From positions 214,740,997 through 214,804,996 of the forward strand of contig NC_081406.1 of NCBI RefSeq assembly GCF_030272615.1: a DNA stretch of 64,000 bases, written 5' to 3'. Numbering within the stretch: the first letter of the stretch is position 1; every line of letters starts with the position of its first letter. Shown here one piece after another: positions 12,439 to 24,739 of this stretch. Source of the stretch: Cryptomeria japonica. Taxonomy: Eukaryota; Streptophyta; Pinopsida; Cupressales; Cupressaceae. The notes beneath the pieces are model-generated. The model worked only from the letters and a program-made list of their open reading frames with translations, ran no database searches and was not told the DNA's origin. The position numbers and the translations under genes were made by a program.

Positions 12439-13949
12439 TGATGTAGAGCCCTCCTTGTAACCTTCCAAACACCTCCAAATGTATGACATTGACCCCTTAA
12501 CACATGGATGGGATCCTATCAAGGCAAGGCTCTACAACTTAAGTACAATCTTCTCAACATCTCCAAGACCCTTTCCGACTCAATTAGAGGAATCTTGCTA
12601 CAACATACTCCATGGTACCTCCAAGGGTTACAAATCAGTTTCACACTGGTTTTGGGTCATACAAAACCCCCCAAGTTCAAACAAAGCACCAGTGACAATA
12701 GTTCATACCCATTACTTAAGAAACTCACTCAAATAGGCCTAGTCGCTTGTAGCCCTATTTAGCGGTTAAAGGGACCTTAAGTTCAGATTTTCTCAAATGC
12801 CTTGGTAAAAAAATTAGGGATTAAGATACCCTTTTGGAAGTTATGCAATTCCCCAAAAGGAAGGGTCAACGTTTGGAAAATAAAGGTCTTTACCAATAGG
12901 AATTTGAGTGTCCTCTAAGGGCTAATTAGGTCTCTTTTGTGAAGCAACTATACTCAGATGAATGAACCAGTGGACTAAAATCCCATGGGAATGTTTGAAA
13001 ACATAAATCAACATGGATTCTAGGGTTACACACTTGGAAGCATCGACATTTGCACACAAGGTGATTTTGTTTGTTAAAGGTCTAGATAGCCACATAGAGA
13101 TGTCTACCTAGGGTCACTTCAAACACTGCTCTCCCTTGCTCCTCCTACAAAAAACTCTTAGAAATATAAAATTCATTGACCTTACTTTCCTTTCACCAAT
13201 TCTCATGAGCCTTAGATTGGTAAAGTGCAAGATATGGCCATGAAAGAGGAAAAACCCAAGGTAAACCCTAGTTTTATGGGTACCTACAACAAAACTTCAA
13301 TATCAGGAGCAACACACAAAATAAAGTCTCCAAATCAAAACCAAAATAGATTTAACTCTCCTCTCAATTCAAATCACATAATTAGGAATGGTTCCCAATC
13401 CATACAAAACCGTACCACAGACCAGAACTCCAGAATTGCAGGAAAATTAAGAATTTTTATTGGTTTGTTTGCATCAAAGCTCTTCTCCGTACAATCACCC
13501 CCTTTTGGAATTGGAACCTCAAGGTGTATAAACCATTCCACAACCTCTCTCAACCATAAATCAAGAGGTTAGAGCCATTGGAGAAGTTTCAAATTACAAA
13601 ATGCAAAAAGTGCACAAAAGTTGCTCATGACAACTTTTGACAACTTTTGTAAAAGTTGTCAAAATGCCATCTTTCACCTCCTAATGCCCTGGGTCAAGTT
13701 AAACCCTTCCTAAAACATATTAAAAATAATCAAAACCAACAAATGGGATCCCTATTGTCCAAAAGTCCTAATTGACTCATAGAAATGCCAAAATAGGAGT
13801 TTGGCTCACAAGATGGGATTCATTATTACAAACATATAATGCATGATTAAAAACCTATATAAAACATCCTAAAGACATTGTTAATGAATTATCCTCCCTT
13901 ATCAGAGTTTTTCATGTCATCTTGAAGGGTTTTATGAGCTGCTCCTACA
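12439..13949 (-). repeat. Chromovirus 3' LTR
   Basis: On the minus strand it runs from TGTAGGAGCAGC to GGGCTCTACATCA. It aligns along its length with 18675-20187, with scattered substitutions and few indels. It includes a run of AAAGTTGTC-type repeats around 13620-13665. Confidence 0.9.
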
Positions 13950-14054
13950 CCATACTCCCCAGAAGAAGAAATCTCAAGTCCACTTGAGATGAGAGTGTAC
14001 AGGTTGGCACCATGATCTTTGATCTGTTGCTCTGTCATCTAGACTACTTCAGTA
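13950..14054 (-). pseudogene. Chromovirus pol C-terminus and polypurine tract
   Basis: The reading phase after the chromodomain passes through a T/A run (14059-14068) and a TAG at 14039-14041. It ends near the purine-rich stretch just before the LTR (TTCTTCTGGGGAGTATGG on the minus strand), which serves as the polypurine tract for plus-strand priming. Confidence 0.6.
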
Positions 14055-17000
14055 TTAGGTTTTTTTTTTCCAAGCCACTAAATACTCCATGTAAACTTTA
14101 CTCCTAGTTTTCTTGGAAACCTTAGTATCTATAACCTTATGCAACTTTGGTGGTTCATGTTTAGGAATGTCATCATCAGCAATACCTTGCATTGTGTCTT
14201 CACCTGCATCAACACTACACTTATAGAGAGTTAAGTCACAAACATTAAAAATAGGTGACAAAACAAGATCAGATGGTAGTTGAAGTTCATATGCATTTGA
14301 ACCACATTTCTTCAAGATTTGGCAAGGGCCAATCTTTCTTTGCATCAGTTTTGTGTATCTTCCTTTTAGAAGTCTTTCCTTCTTCAAGTGAACCCACACC
14401 AAGTCTCCTACATCAAAATGAACATCTCTCTTCTTTTTGTCAGAATGAGATTTATATATTTCTGTAGATTGTTGAAGATGAGTCTTCATTTGGTCATGGA
14501 TCTCTTGTATAGTAGTAGCAAAGGTTTCTCCATCTGCACTAGTGGGTTCTCCTTGAGGTATCTCTCTCAACTCCAGCACACCCCTTGGGTGGATGTCATA
14601 GACAACCACAAAAGATGACTTACTGGTACTCCTATTCACTATATCATTATAGGAGAATTCTTCTTGAGATAGTATACTATCCCACCTTTCTCCATGCTAT
14701 CTAGTCAAACACCTTAAGAGATTTCCTAGTGATTTGTTTACAACTTTAGTTTGACCATCTGTTTGGGGATGGTAGGCTGAGGAGAAGGATAAATTCATAA
14801 CAAGTCTATTCCAAAGGGTCCTCCAAAAGTGACCAACAAATTTTACATCCCTATCAGAGACAATGGTTAAAGGTAAGCCATGTATCTAGACAATCTCCTT
14901 AAAGAACAAATCTGCTACATAAGAAGCATCACAAGTTGTTTTGCATGGCAAGAAATGTGCCATCTTATTGAACCTATCCACCACTACAAAAACACTATCA
15001 TATCCTTTCCTTGTCGTAGGAAATCCTAAAAGAAAATCCATACTTATGCTTTCCCATGGTCTTGAAGGTATGGGTAAAGGCTGGTATAAACCTGCATTGG
15101 TGGACTTTCCTTTTGCCTTTTGGCAGATCACACATGTCTCCACAAATCTCTTAACATCTATCTATAGTTTGGGGCAAAAATAATGTCCTTTTACTAAATC
15201 TAATGTCTTGTCAAGACCAAAATGTCCTTCCATTGCTCCACAATGTTTTTCCTTAATAATATTCAGTCTCATAGAGCATTTGGGTATGCAAAGTTGTGCA
15301 CCCTTAAAGAATAATTCATTTTGAATCAAAAATTCAGAATACTCAACATGAAACCATACATCAAATGATGTACATACCTTGTAGGCATCTCCAAAATATT
15401 CATCATCTTCATACATGGTTTTAAAAGAGTCTATTCCAACACTCTCCAACTGAATTTTATTTGTAGTTAGGACTCTTATGCTCAAAGCATCTGCCACTTT
15501 ATTCTTGACTCCTTTCTTATGCTTAAGAATGAAAGTGAAAGCTTGTAGGGTCTCTACCCATTTCATGTGCCGGTGATTCAACTTTTCTTGACTCTTTATG
15601 AAGCTAAGGGCCTAATTGTCTGTGAAAACTATGAATTCTTTTGGTAGCAAGTACTGTCTCCACATTTTCAAGGATTGGACTAGAGCATACATCTCTAGGT
15701 CGTAAGATGAATATCTTCTCTTTGCCTCATTCAAATTCTCACAAAAGAAAGCAATAGGTCTTCCTTCTTTACTGAGTACTGCTCCAATGGCCATGTGACT
15801 AGCATCACATTCTACTTGAAACATCTTGTTGAAGTCAGGTAGGGCAAGGACTGATTATTTTGCAACTTTTCTTTTCAATGTTTCAAAAGAATTATCTGCC
15901 TCTTCTGTCCAACTAGACCTGCACTTTTGTCCTCCCTTTATTGTATCAAGCATAGGGGCACAAATATGACTAAATCCTCTTATGAACTTCCTATAGAAGG
16001 TAGCTAAGCCATGGAAACTCCTAACATCATTCATTGTCCTAGGTGTAGGCCAACATAATATGGCACTCACCTTTTCTTGATCCATTTTCAATTCACCATA
16101 TAAGATTACAAATCCCAAGTAAATGATTTCTTCTTGCATAAAGAAACACTTTTCCAAGTTGATCATTAATTGTTCTTCATATAATCTCCTTAGGACCAGG
16201 GCTACATGCTTTAGATGTTCTCCTTTGGTTTGAATGAAAACTAGAATGTCATCTATGTAGGCTATAACAAATTTCCCTATGAAATCCCTCAAGACTTCAT
16301 TCATTAGCCTCATAAAGGTACTAGGTGCATTGGATAAGCCAAAGGGCATGTCTTTCCACTCATATAACCCCTTATTTGTTTTAAAGGCAGTTTTCCATTC
16401 ATCCCAGCCTAATCCTAATCTGATGATAACCACTTTTTAAATCAATTTTTGTAAAATATCTAGCACCCCCAAACAATCTAACAAATCCTCAATCCTAGTC
16501 ATGGGAAACCTATACCTGATAGTAATCTTGTTGATAGCTCTTGAATCCGTGCAAAGCCTCCAAGTGCCTTCCTTTTTTGGTACCAAGACTGTAGGGACTA
16601 CACATGAGCTCAATTTTTTTCCAATCAATCCAGATTCCAGTAATTCTTCAACCTGTTTTGCCATCTCAACATTCTAATCTGGTGTGAGCTTGTACGCTTC
16701 TTTATTAGGAAATGTGAATCCAGGTATAAGGTCTATACAATGGTTTATATCTCGCATGGGAGGTAGTGTCCTTGGCATTCCATCAAAGATGACACCCTTG
16801 TATTTGTCTAGTAGCTACTGCACTACAGGGTCAATCAATCTTAGTTTGTCCTCTTTCTTATCCTCAAACCTCTCCACCTTTGTTGCTATTGGAATAGGGA
16901 TAAGGGCATAGCAGACCATGCCTTCATTTTCCATGTTCTTCATGAACTACTTCCCTCCTAATATCAACACCTTGGCTTCCTTTTGTTTGGTTTCCTCCTC

Positions 17001-17384
17001 ACTCTCCATTAAAGGTAGCAACTCAATTACCTTACCATCCTTGGTAATGGAATATTTTTTTCTAGAACCATCATGTTGTGCCTTCAAATCAAACTGCCAT
17101 GGTCTCCCAAATAGGAGATGGCAAGCATCCCTCTTTGCAATTTCAAACATCAACTTATCTCTATAGGTTCCAATCTAGAATTCTACCCAAGCCTTCTCTT
17201 CCACGACAACTTGGTGTCCTTGTTTGAGCCATGAGACCTTGTAGGCGCAAGGGTGAGGTAGTCTTCTCAATTTCAGTTTCTCCACCATCTCTAGAGACAC
17301 AAAGTTCTCAATTGAACCGGAATCTATTAGGACCTTGCCAACTTTTCCACCTAATTTGCAAGTGGTCTTGAATAGAGATTTCCT
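14055..17384 (-). pseudogene. pol: Chromovirus pol: protease, RT, RNase H, integrase, chromodomain
   Basis: One phase, no frameshift. Protease (LIDSGS) lies near 17315-17335. RT lies at about 16660-15860 with catalytic YIDDILVF near 16240-16262. RNase H lies at about 15824-15600 ([15 protein letters not shown]). Integrase zinc-binding and core regions cover about 15260-14700, with CVICQKAKG and an SDRD...YHPQTDGQT stretch. The C-terminal module (HFDVGDLVWVHL) is followed by chromodomain-like sequence ending YLVAWKKK. Together with gag it has 11 TAG and 3 TAA by my count and no TGA; most TAGs stand where the family has Gln. It would copy the element's RNA and insert the DNA; the chromodomain would direct integration to marked chromatin. 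Confidence 0.9.
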
Positions 17385-18660
17385 CTATGGGGGTTCTCTA
17401 TTAGACATATTCATGGTGGTTACTGCTCTTTTGATCATCAAGGCTTCACCTCTTTCAGGGTATCCATAACTATTAGGGGTATTGATACTTTGGTATGTGT
17501 TTGCACTTGCCACACTTTGGCAATCAACCTCTAAAATCAAGTTACTTCTTTCTCCTATGGAACTAGTAGGCTTCTCTAGGCATCTATTAGCCATGTGTCC
17601 TTCTTGATTGTAGTTATAACATCTTCTTGGACCTCTACCTTGAGATCTCCCTCTGAATGGTGGTCTTCTTCCTCTGAAATTACCTCTTTGATTGTATCCT
17701 CCACTATTATTGGAACTGCTCTCTCCTTTATTGCCTTCTTGACTGTTTTCACTTTGATTTCCAAAGCCATTTCCTTTGCTTTTGAAAAAATTTCTTCCAC
17801 CCCTTTGTTGTATTTCTCTTCCTTTATTATTCTTCTCTTGTCTCCTTTTAATCTTCTCTTCCACCTTGATAGCAAGTTGATGGCATCTATCAATGGTATC
17901 TGAGATAAGAAGGTTCAATTCTTCTTGAATGTTGTACCTTAACCCATTCAGGCACTGGGCAACTTTCTCACTCTCTTCCTCTTTTGTTTTTGACTTCATG
18001 CATAGCCTTTGGAACTCCTTTGTATATGAGTTCACATCCATCTCTTTCTTCTTGAGATTTTGTCTCCTCTTACGGAATTGTATTTCATAGTCTTTGGGTA
18101 TATAGGCCTCTTTGATTAAGGCAACCATCCTCTTCCAAGAACCAATCTTGGGCTTATTGTCCTTCTCTCTTTCTTATTGGAAAAAGTTCCACCAAGTTAG
18201 GGCTGCTCCCTTCAACTTGGACTTAGCAATCTTTACCTTTTGGTGTCCTGGAATGTTTTCACAATCAAAGAAACTAGACAGGGAGTCTATCCAATCCATC
18301 ACAACATCTGGTTCCATCTTCCCGGTGAAAGTTGGCAAATTAATCTTCTACTCCATGGTTCTCCTCTCCATGGATTTGAGGCCATTAAGGAAGTGCCTCT
18401 AGTCAGGGGGAATCGCCTCTTCCTCCAACATAGGGATCTTATCCTCATCCCCTTCATCATGACTACCAAAGCCTCCATCTTCCTTTCCATCTACTCTACC
18501 TCTCAATCTCTCTAGCTCCCTCTGGATTGCCTTGCAAGCAGTGGCCTGCTTTCTTACAATCTTTGCCAATTCCATGTTCATGATTGGTCCTCTAGGGACC
18601 TCTTCTTCTTGTCCCTTTGACATTTCTCAATTTTCTATCTCTTTACAAAAGTCATTACTA
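17385..18660 (-). pseudogene. gag: Chromovirus gag with CCHC knuckle
   Basis: This is the nucleocapsid/capsid precursor, reading from about 18623. The capsid region includes LTWWNFF and a VNSYTKEFQRLCMKS helix. A long Gly/Arg/Asn-rich linker follows, and then a zinc knuckle in which the second Cys is replaced by Tyr (CYNYNQEGHMANRC). It is in the same phase as pol, so the family makes one polyprotein. Stops at 18399 and further inside (TAG, TAA) inactivate it. Leader sequence between 18623 and the primer site is short. Confidence 0.85.
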
Positions 18661-18672
18661 GCTATGATACCA
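18661..18672 (-). promoter_or_regulatory. Chromovirus primer-binding site
   Basis: The minus strand reads TGGTATCATAGC, 11 of 12 matches to the Met-tRNA-type primer site, two bases inside the right LTR. Confidence 0.8.
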
Positions 18673-18674
18673 CT

Positions 18675-20187
18675 TGATGCAGAGCCCTCCTTTTTACTTG
18701 CCAAACACCTCCAAATGTATGACACTGACCCCTTAACACATGGATGTGATCCTATCAAAGAAAGGCTCTACAACTTTAGTACAATCTTCTCAACATCTCC
18801 AAGACCCTCTCTGACTCAATTAGAGGAATCTTGCTACAACATACTCCATGGTACCTCCAAGGGTTACCAATAGGTTTCACACTATCTTTGGGTCATACAA
18901 AACCCCCCAAGTTCAAGCAAAGCACTGATGACAAGAGTTCGTACCCATTCCTTAAGAAACTCACTCAATTGGGCCTAGTTGCTTGTAGCCCTATGTAGTG
19001 GTTAAAGGGATCTTAAGTTTAGATTTTCCCAAACACCTTGGTAAAAAAATTATGAATTCAGATACCCTTTTGGAAGTTATACAATTCCCCAAAAGGAAGA
19101 GTCAAGGTCTGGAAAATAAAGGTCTTTGCCAATAGGAATTTGACAATCCTAAAAGGGCTAATTAAGTCTCTTTTGTGAAGCAAGTATACTTAGATGAATG
19201 AACCGATTGACTAAAATCCCATGGAAATGTTGGAAAACATAAATCAACATGGATTCCAGGCTTACACGCTTGGAAGCATCGCCATTTGCACAAAAGGTGA
19301 TTTTGTTTGTTCAAGGTCTAGATAGCCACATAGAGATGTCTACCTAGGGTCACTTCAAACACTGCTCTCCCTTGCTCCTCCTACAAAACACTCTTAGAAA
19401 TATAAAATAAATTGACCATACTTTCCTTTCACCAAATCCCATGAGCCTCAGATTGGTAAAGTGCAATATATGGCCATGATTGAGGAAGAACCCAAGGCAA
19501 ACCCTGGTTTTTCAGGTACCTACAACAAAACTTCAATATCAGGAGCAACACACAAAATTAAGTCTCCAAATAAAAACCAAAATAGATTTAACTCTCCTCT
19601 CAATTAAAATCACATCATTGGGAATGGTTCCCAATTCGTATAGAACCGTACCACGGACCAAAACTCTAGAATTGCAGGAAAACTCAAAATTTTATTGGTT
19701 TGTTTGCATCAAAGCTCTTCTCTGTACAATCACGCCCTTTTAGAATTGGATCCTTGAGGTGTATAAACCATTTGATCAAATTATCTCAACTGAAAATCAA
19801 GAGGTTAGAGCTGTTGGAGAAGTTTTAAATTACAAAATGCATAAAGTGCACAAAAGTTGCTCATGACAACTTTTGACAACTTTTGCAAAAGTTGTCAAAA
19901 TGTCATCTTTCACCTCCTAATGCCTTGGGTCAAGTTCAACCCCTCCTAAAACATATTAAAACACTCAAAACCAACACATTGGATCCCTATTGTCCAAAAT
20001 TCCTAATTGACTCATAGAAATGCCAAAATAGGAGTTTGGCTCACAAGATGGGATTCATTATTACAAACATATAATGCATGATTAAAAGCCTATATAAAAC
20101 ATCCTAAAGACATTGTTAATGCCTTATCCTCCCTTATCAGAGTCTGTCATGTCATCTTGAAGGGTTTGATGAGGTACTCTTGTAGTA
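18675..20187 (-). repeat. Chromovirus 5' LTR
   Basis: Second copy of the LTR at 12439-13949. Its outer end differs slightly (TGTAGTA before the GGTAA duplication). Divergence between the two copies looks to be several percent, indicating an old insertion. Confidence 0.9.
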
Positions 20188-20192
20188 GGTAA

Positions 20193-21480
20193 ATTATATC
20201 TAGGCTAAAACTACTTGAAAGAAAATTTTGACCAAGATTTCTGATGTATTGAAATTTGCCCCTTTCTTAAGAATGATGTCTTCAAATATGGTGCCACAAA
20301 GACAACTCTAACATTTATTCCTTTGTTCTTAGCTCACAAAAAAAAGGTACAAACTATGCCACTGATCTGCAAAGGATCTTAACACACCTTATGACTAAGA
20401 TCAATGTCAAGAGAAACAATATGAAGCATGACTGAAATAAACAACACAAAGGAATTCCCTATTTGATTAATAATGCCCCAGTTCCCTCAGAGGATTAAGC
20501 CCCTTTAAGCTAACCATGACCATACCTGCAAAAACCTTCAGACCTGTTCTACATTAAAACACTTCAAGAGATGTTAGCCCACAAATATACTCTATCTATG
20601 ATGTCAAGCCTTTACCAGTAAAGCAGAAACAACCATAGAGCTATTCAAAATGAAAAGAACTTCAAATCAAAAACTCTTCCTATATAAAAGTATAAAGATA
20701 TCATAGCACTATACTGGGAGATGGGAAGCCATTTAGAAGAAGGATCAATAAGACACCACAACTCCTTATAGAGAAACAAAGATAAAACACAGACTAGAAC
20801 CTCTCCAGAGACGTAATAAGGCCAGTTCTTCCCAACATTCCATTTGTTAAAACACCAAAGAGAGAATTCCCAGAATAAGGTTGTCCTACAGAATTGCATT
20901 CTACAAAAAATAGAAATATAAAATGAACCAGGGCCTTTACAGTCATGGTCAAACCATTAGAGGAGTTAAAGGTACCCAACGTACCCCATCCACATTATCA
21001 TAGATTCATGAAGGTGAAATATTAACAGAAGTATCTACAACATCATACCTATAGCCACATGAAATGCAAATGTGTTAATATGTCTGCCTAGCATTATATG
21101 AGCATACCTACATCTATGTGTGTATACTTATGCTGAGATAGATACTTCATTATTAAAACCTATAGCATAAAAATGCATCCTTTCTACATCCTAAGGTCGA
21201 TGATAAAAATATGTGATAATCCACTAAAAAAGGTATTGCATATCATAGGAGTTACTTAAGCATCTGCCTATGATAGTAGTTATCTTGAGCGTCAGATTAC
21301 TATATGCATATAACTTCAAAAAGCAAGTCAGCTGCTATCCAAAAATAGTAAAGTATAAAAGTCTTTCATACAGATTAGGTTAGCTTAGATTAAACAGATT
21401 GTTGCAACAAAATCTTCCTCAAAAGGTAGGCCCTTTCCCTCGAGCCCCTGCCTGGTCCGATGGAGAGCCCTTTGGCGAAT
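20193..21480. other. Unassigned sequence between chromovirus and unknown relic
   Basis: The first bases continue the LINE at the chromovirus target site. Beyond that I cannot tell LINE 3' sequence from another insertion. Short minus ORFs at 20645-20979 show no family motif. Confidence 0.35.
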
Positions 21481-22099
21481 TAGAGGATTTCAAATTCTCC
21501 ATCTAAGCTATCATGTCCATGTTGAGACCTTCATCCCGAAGGTATATTGCCAACCAATGGCTGTAGGGAGGAATTTTCACATTGAACCACCACATGAGGA
21601 AATTGACATTCCTCTAGATGATGGGCCTTTTGTTGGCAAACTTTGCAGGATTATCATGAATTAGAATTGGGAACTGAGGAACCTGGCGTTTGTTCTGCAT
21701 AAAGATATCATAATGCCTTGGCTTGGGGGCCAAGAGATCAGAAGTAACATTCACCATTACTCAGTCAAGCTCTATGAGAATGCTTTTCTTACAAACCTTT
21801 AAACATAATCCCTTGATGAAATCCCTATTAGGCTCGAAATGGAGTACTACGGCAAGGAACATAGAGGAAATATCAGAATTTGCTCCGGTCCTATCCTCAT
21901 TGGTGATGAAATCTTCCCCTAAAAGTTGAGTAACCCCGTTGATGATCAAATCATGAGGATATTTCAAGAGGCCTATCAGCCGGGCTACCTTTATTTCCCT
22001 AGGAATGGTCATTTGTCTTTTAGAACTCGAGAGCATAGTATCCATGGTAATTTGAATTTTTCTTAGCAGAGAATGAAGAGACCGAGAAAACTTGGTCAT
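21481..22099 (-). pseudogene. Unknown minus-strand protein relic (~200 codons)
   Basis: A 112-codon open stretch (22099-21761) is followed, after TGA, by further protein-like sequence in the same phase. That part includes NFLMWWFNVKIPPYSHWLAIYLRDEG and a Ser/Pro/Gly-rich tail. The composition (hydrophobic core, basic N-terminus) looks like a real protein rather than chance. I recognise no family. It may be another accessory or antisense ORF of a retrotransposon, but nothing around it proves that. Confidence 0.4.
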
Positions 22100-22540
22100 T
22101 ATAAAGCTAGAAGTTTGTCTCGAAAGTTAGGTGTGAGAATGAATTGAATTTAATTGAGAATGAATCAGAATGATTAAAACATTAAAGATAGTACTTACTT
22201 GAGAGGCATATCACATAGAAATGAATGCAAGACCATCCTCGAGATTCCCTCATTCAATATCGCACATGCTTAGTGTTTGGTTAATATATGCATGATTGGC
22301 ATGTGCGGAGATGATTGATACAACTCAATCGGTGAGGTGAGTTTCTCAAAAGAGGGTATGGTCAGGTTTCACAATTCGAAGTGGGTTAATGAGGTGGATT
22401 AAAGAGTGCCAATAGATGTCATGTCTGAGATAAGTATGGGGGAGGGAGATCTAACACTTATAATAGCTAGGATCACCAAGACAATGATTACTTGGCAATC
22501 TCCATTGAAATAGCCTGAGCCTCAAGGGTGGGAAGGTGGG
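22100..22540. other. Unassigned spacer
   Basis: No gene, repeat or element end is recognised between the relic and the TA-rich microsatellite. Confidence 0.4.
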
Positions 22541-22544
22541 AGGA

Positions 22545-22721
22545 TGAAAGTATATATATAGAGAGATATAGGTATATATATGTGTGTGTGTGAGTATATA
22601 TATATATATCCCTATATATATGTATGAATGGCTATGTATATATAAATTTATATGTATATATAAATACATATACCTGTATATGTATTTATATACATATAAA
22701 TACATGTATATAAATATATAC

Positions 22722-22776
<55 letters not shown>

Positions 22777-23015
22777 GGGAAGTTGGGTAGATGTAGGTAT
22801 ATATATATATGTATGAAAATTTATATGTATATATAAATACATATACCTGTATATATATGAATGAGAAAGACTGTATATAAATTTGACTTGTATCAGCATA
22901 TATATGTATAAATATGTAATTATATGTATATATGTGGGTGACTATATATATATATAAATATATAAATGAGAATATATATATATATATATAAGTGTATATA
23001 TATATGAATATATAT
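22545..23015. repeat. (TA)n / TATG-rich microsatellite region
   Basis: Long runs of TA and TATG with interspersed ATAAATACATATAC units. ORFs on both strands (22451-22899) encode only Ile/Tyr repeats and are artefacts of the repeat. Confidence 0.95.
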
Positions 23016-23021
23016 AATGGT

Positions 23022-23066
23022 GTGATTCCTTAAGATGGGCTTGCTAAGGGGGGCCAAGCTCAACTG
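23022..23066 (+). repeat. Direct repeat, left copy (pair with 30603-30644)
   Basis: GATTCCTTAAGATGGGCTTG plus a GCTAAGGGGGGCCAAG stretch recurs at 30603-30644 as GATTCTTAAGATGGACTTG plus GCTAAAGGGAGGGCACAG. The pair flanks the DNA into which Copia-B inserted. Confidence 0.6.
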
Positions 23067-23276
23067 TAAGTTTGGACCAATCAGTTTGACATCTAACAAT
23101 TATCCCACATGCACCCAGGAATCACACCGGTTCGTATTCAAATACAATGGCAAGAACTTCTAATGTGACCATGAGCTCATCTTTCGAACTTTGGCTCAAA
23201 GTGAGCACCCATGGTCGATCGCACCTTATCGGTCAACGGAAGACCCTCAACTAGTTTACCCCAATCCCCACCGAAC
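23067..23276. other. Host sequence left of Copia-B
   Basis: Single-copy-looking sequence without a recognised gene, continuous with 30359-30602 once Copia-B is removed. The last five bases are CGAAC, the left flank of the insertion. Confidence 0.5.
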
Positions 23277-24494
23277 TAATAACTCAATGATGAATGAATA
23301 GTACCAAACAGGTACTGAGAGGGGGGGTGTGAATCGGTACAAGCAAAAACAAAATCTTAAACCAGTTTGTCAACAGACACTATGCTTTGAGAAACAAACT
23401 TTAACACCGATCTTAAACAAAGTACAACCAGCAAAACCCAGAATAACTAAGACAAGCATAAACTGGTCGACACTTATCTTCTCATACAATCTAATACTTC
23501 ATTTCCATTTCACCCTAGTGCATGAATACGTAATCTATCATCAAATATACATATAAATAGCTAGATCAACATGATTTACCTTCAGACACAAATCACTTAA
23601 ACCATCACATGAATAATACCACACATGACACACAAATTTTTCACGTGGAAACCCAATCTGGGAAAAACCACGGTGGGGATGAATACCCACAAGCTATTTT
23701 TGAACTCTTTACAAGTCCACTCTGTTAGGAGCCTTGTCTAGTTAAAGATTGATACAACAGGTTCTGTTAGGAACCGATCCTATTAGGGATCACACGGTTA
23801 AGGGTTAAACCTTGTTAGAGGATTTCAAGAACTTAATGGTTTTGAGTCACCCTATTATAGGATTTACAATAAGTTGGTTGAAGCTACCCTGTTAAGGGAT
23901 TTCCCAATTATTGAAGTGGTTAGAGATCAACAGGTATTACACTGATCTGGTAACAGCACTCAATGCCAATGCAGATCCACTTTAGCTCCTCTTCACCTTC
24001 TACACTTACACTCTGTGGGTATCAAGATGTTCTCCATCATTCATTTTCCACCGATTTCATGGTGGCTGATAACCCATCACACATTATCACAATTTACAGA
24101 CTTCACACATTCCCAAGGTAGATAGGGATAATTTCCTTCATGCAAGATCCTTCACGCGCATAAGGCTGACATGGCAACACGATCTATTCTTTGTTACAAT
24201 TCTAACTCATCACACAAAGTCACTGATTGAGTCACATAGGGTTGAGACACTTCAACCGGAAACCCTGAAGTTGAGACTACCAACCGGTAGTCATACAAAG
24301 CTTCCATGTGTCGGTTCCCATAACCACATGCTGGTTCACCTTAAACAAACACATTGCTTCACTTTGGTACAAATGTCGATTCACAGTGTTATACTGGTTC
24401 TCACATATACCGGTTCTCTCCTCTTCAGTATATTGACATCAATGACAACATACAATGTCATCATGTCCTCATACTGGTTCACATAATGCCAACA
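23277..24494 (-). repeat. Copia-B 3' LTR (internally deleted)
   Basis: It matches the right LTR over both ends. The outer terminus is TA instead of TG. It is 1,218 bp against 1,481 bp for the other copy. The C-rich block (reverse of 23318-23330) matches those of the other copia LTRs in the window. Confidence 0.9.
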
Positions 24495-24507
24495 ATCTCC
24501 CCCTTTG
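24495..24507 (-). promoter_or_regulatory. Copia-B polypurine tract
   Basis: The minus strand reads CCAAAGGGGGAGAT immediately before the 3' LTR, the typical copia priming site for plus-strand DNA. Confidence 0.75.
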
Positions 24508-24739
24508 GCATTGATGGCAATATACAAAGATATCTCTCTTCTTCACATCTTCTCCCCCAATTTTTGTAGTTATCTTCTCCGCTTCTCTTCTTCTCCCCCT
24601 CTGACAACAATTCCAAAGTGGAGGCACAAGCTTCCCTGTTCCATTATGTTGCTCCCCCTAAGGAGTAGCATCCTTCAACACATAAATCCAAAAAGAATTT
24701 GACTATGCAATAGCTGACTGATGTGGAGCATATACCTTT

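Larger units (their letters stand above)
12439..20187 (-). mobile_element. Ty3/gypsy chromovirus, complete with both LTRs
   Basis: LTRs at 12439-13949 and 18675-20187 flank one minus-strand gag-pol reading phase. The flanks are GGTAA on both sides (12434-12438 and 20188-20192). The right LTR seems to have gained three bases (GTA) at its outer edge. A Met-tRNA-type primer site adjoins the right (5') LTR and a G-rich purine tract adjoins the left (3') LTR. Integrase is followed by a truncated chromodomain. It sits in the LINE 3' untranslated region, so it is younger than the LINE. Confidence 0.9.

Noticed and set aside
22451-22899. ORFs of 68-90 codons on both strands
   Set aside because: They encode only Ile/Tyr repeats produced by the (TA)n microsatellite.
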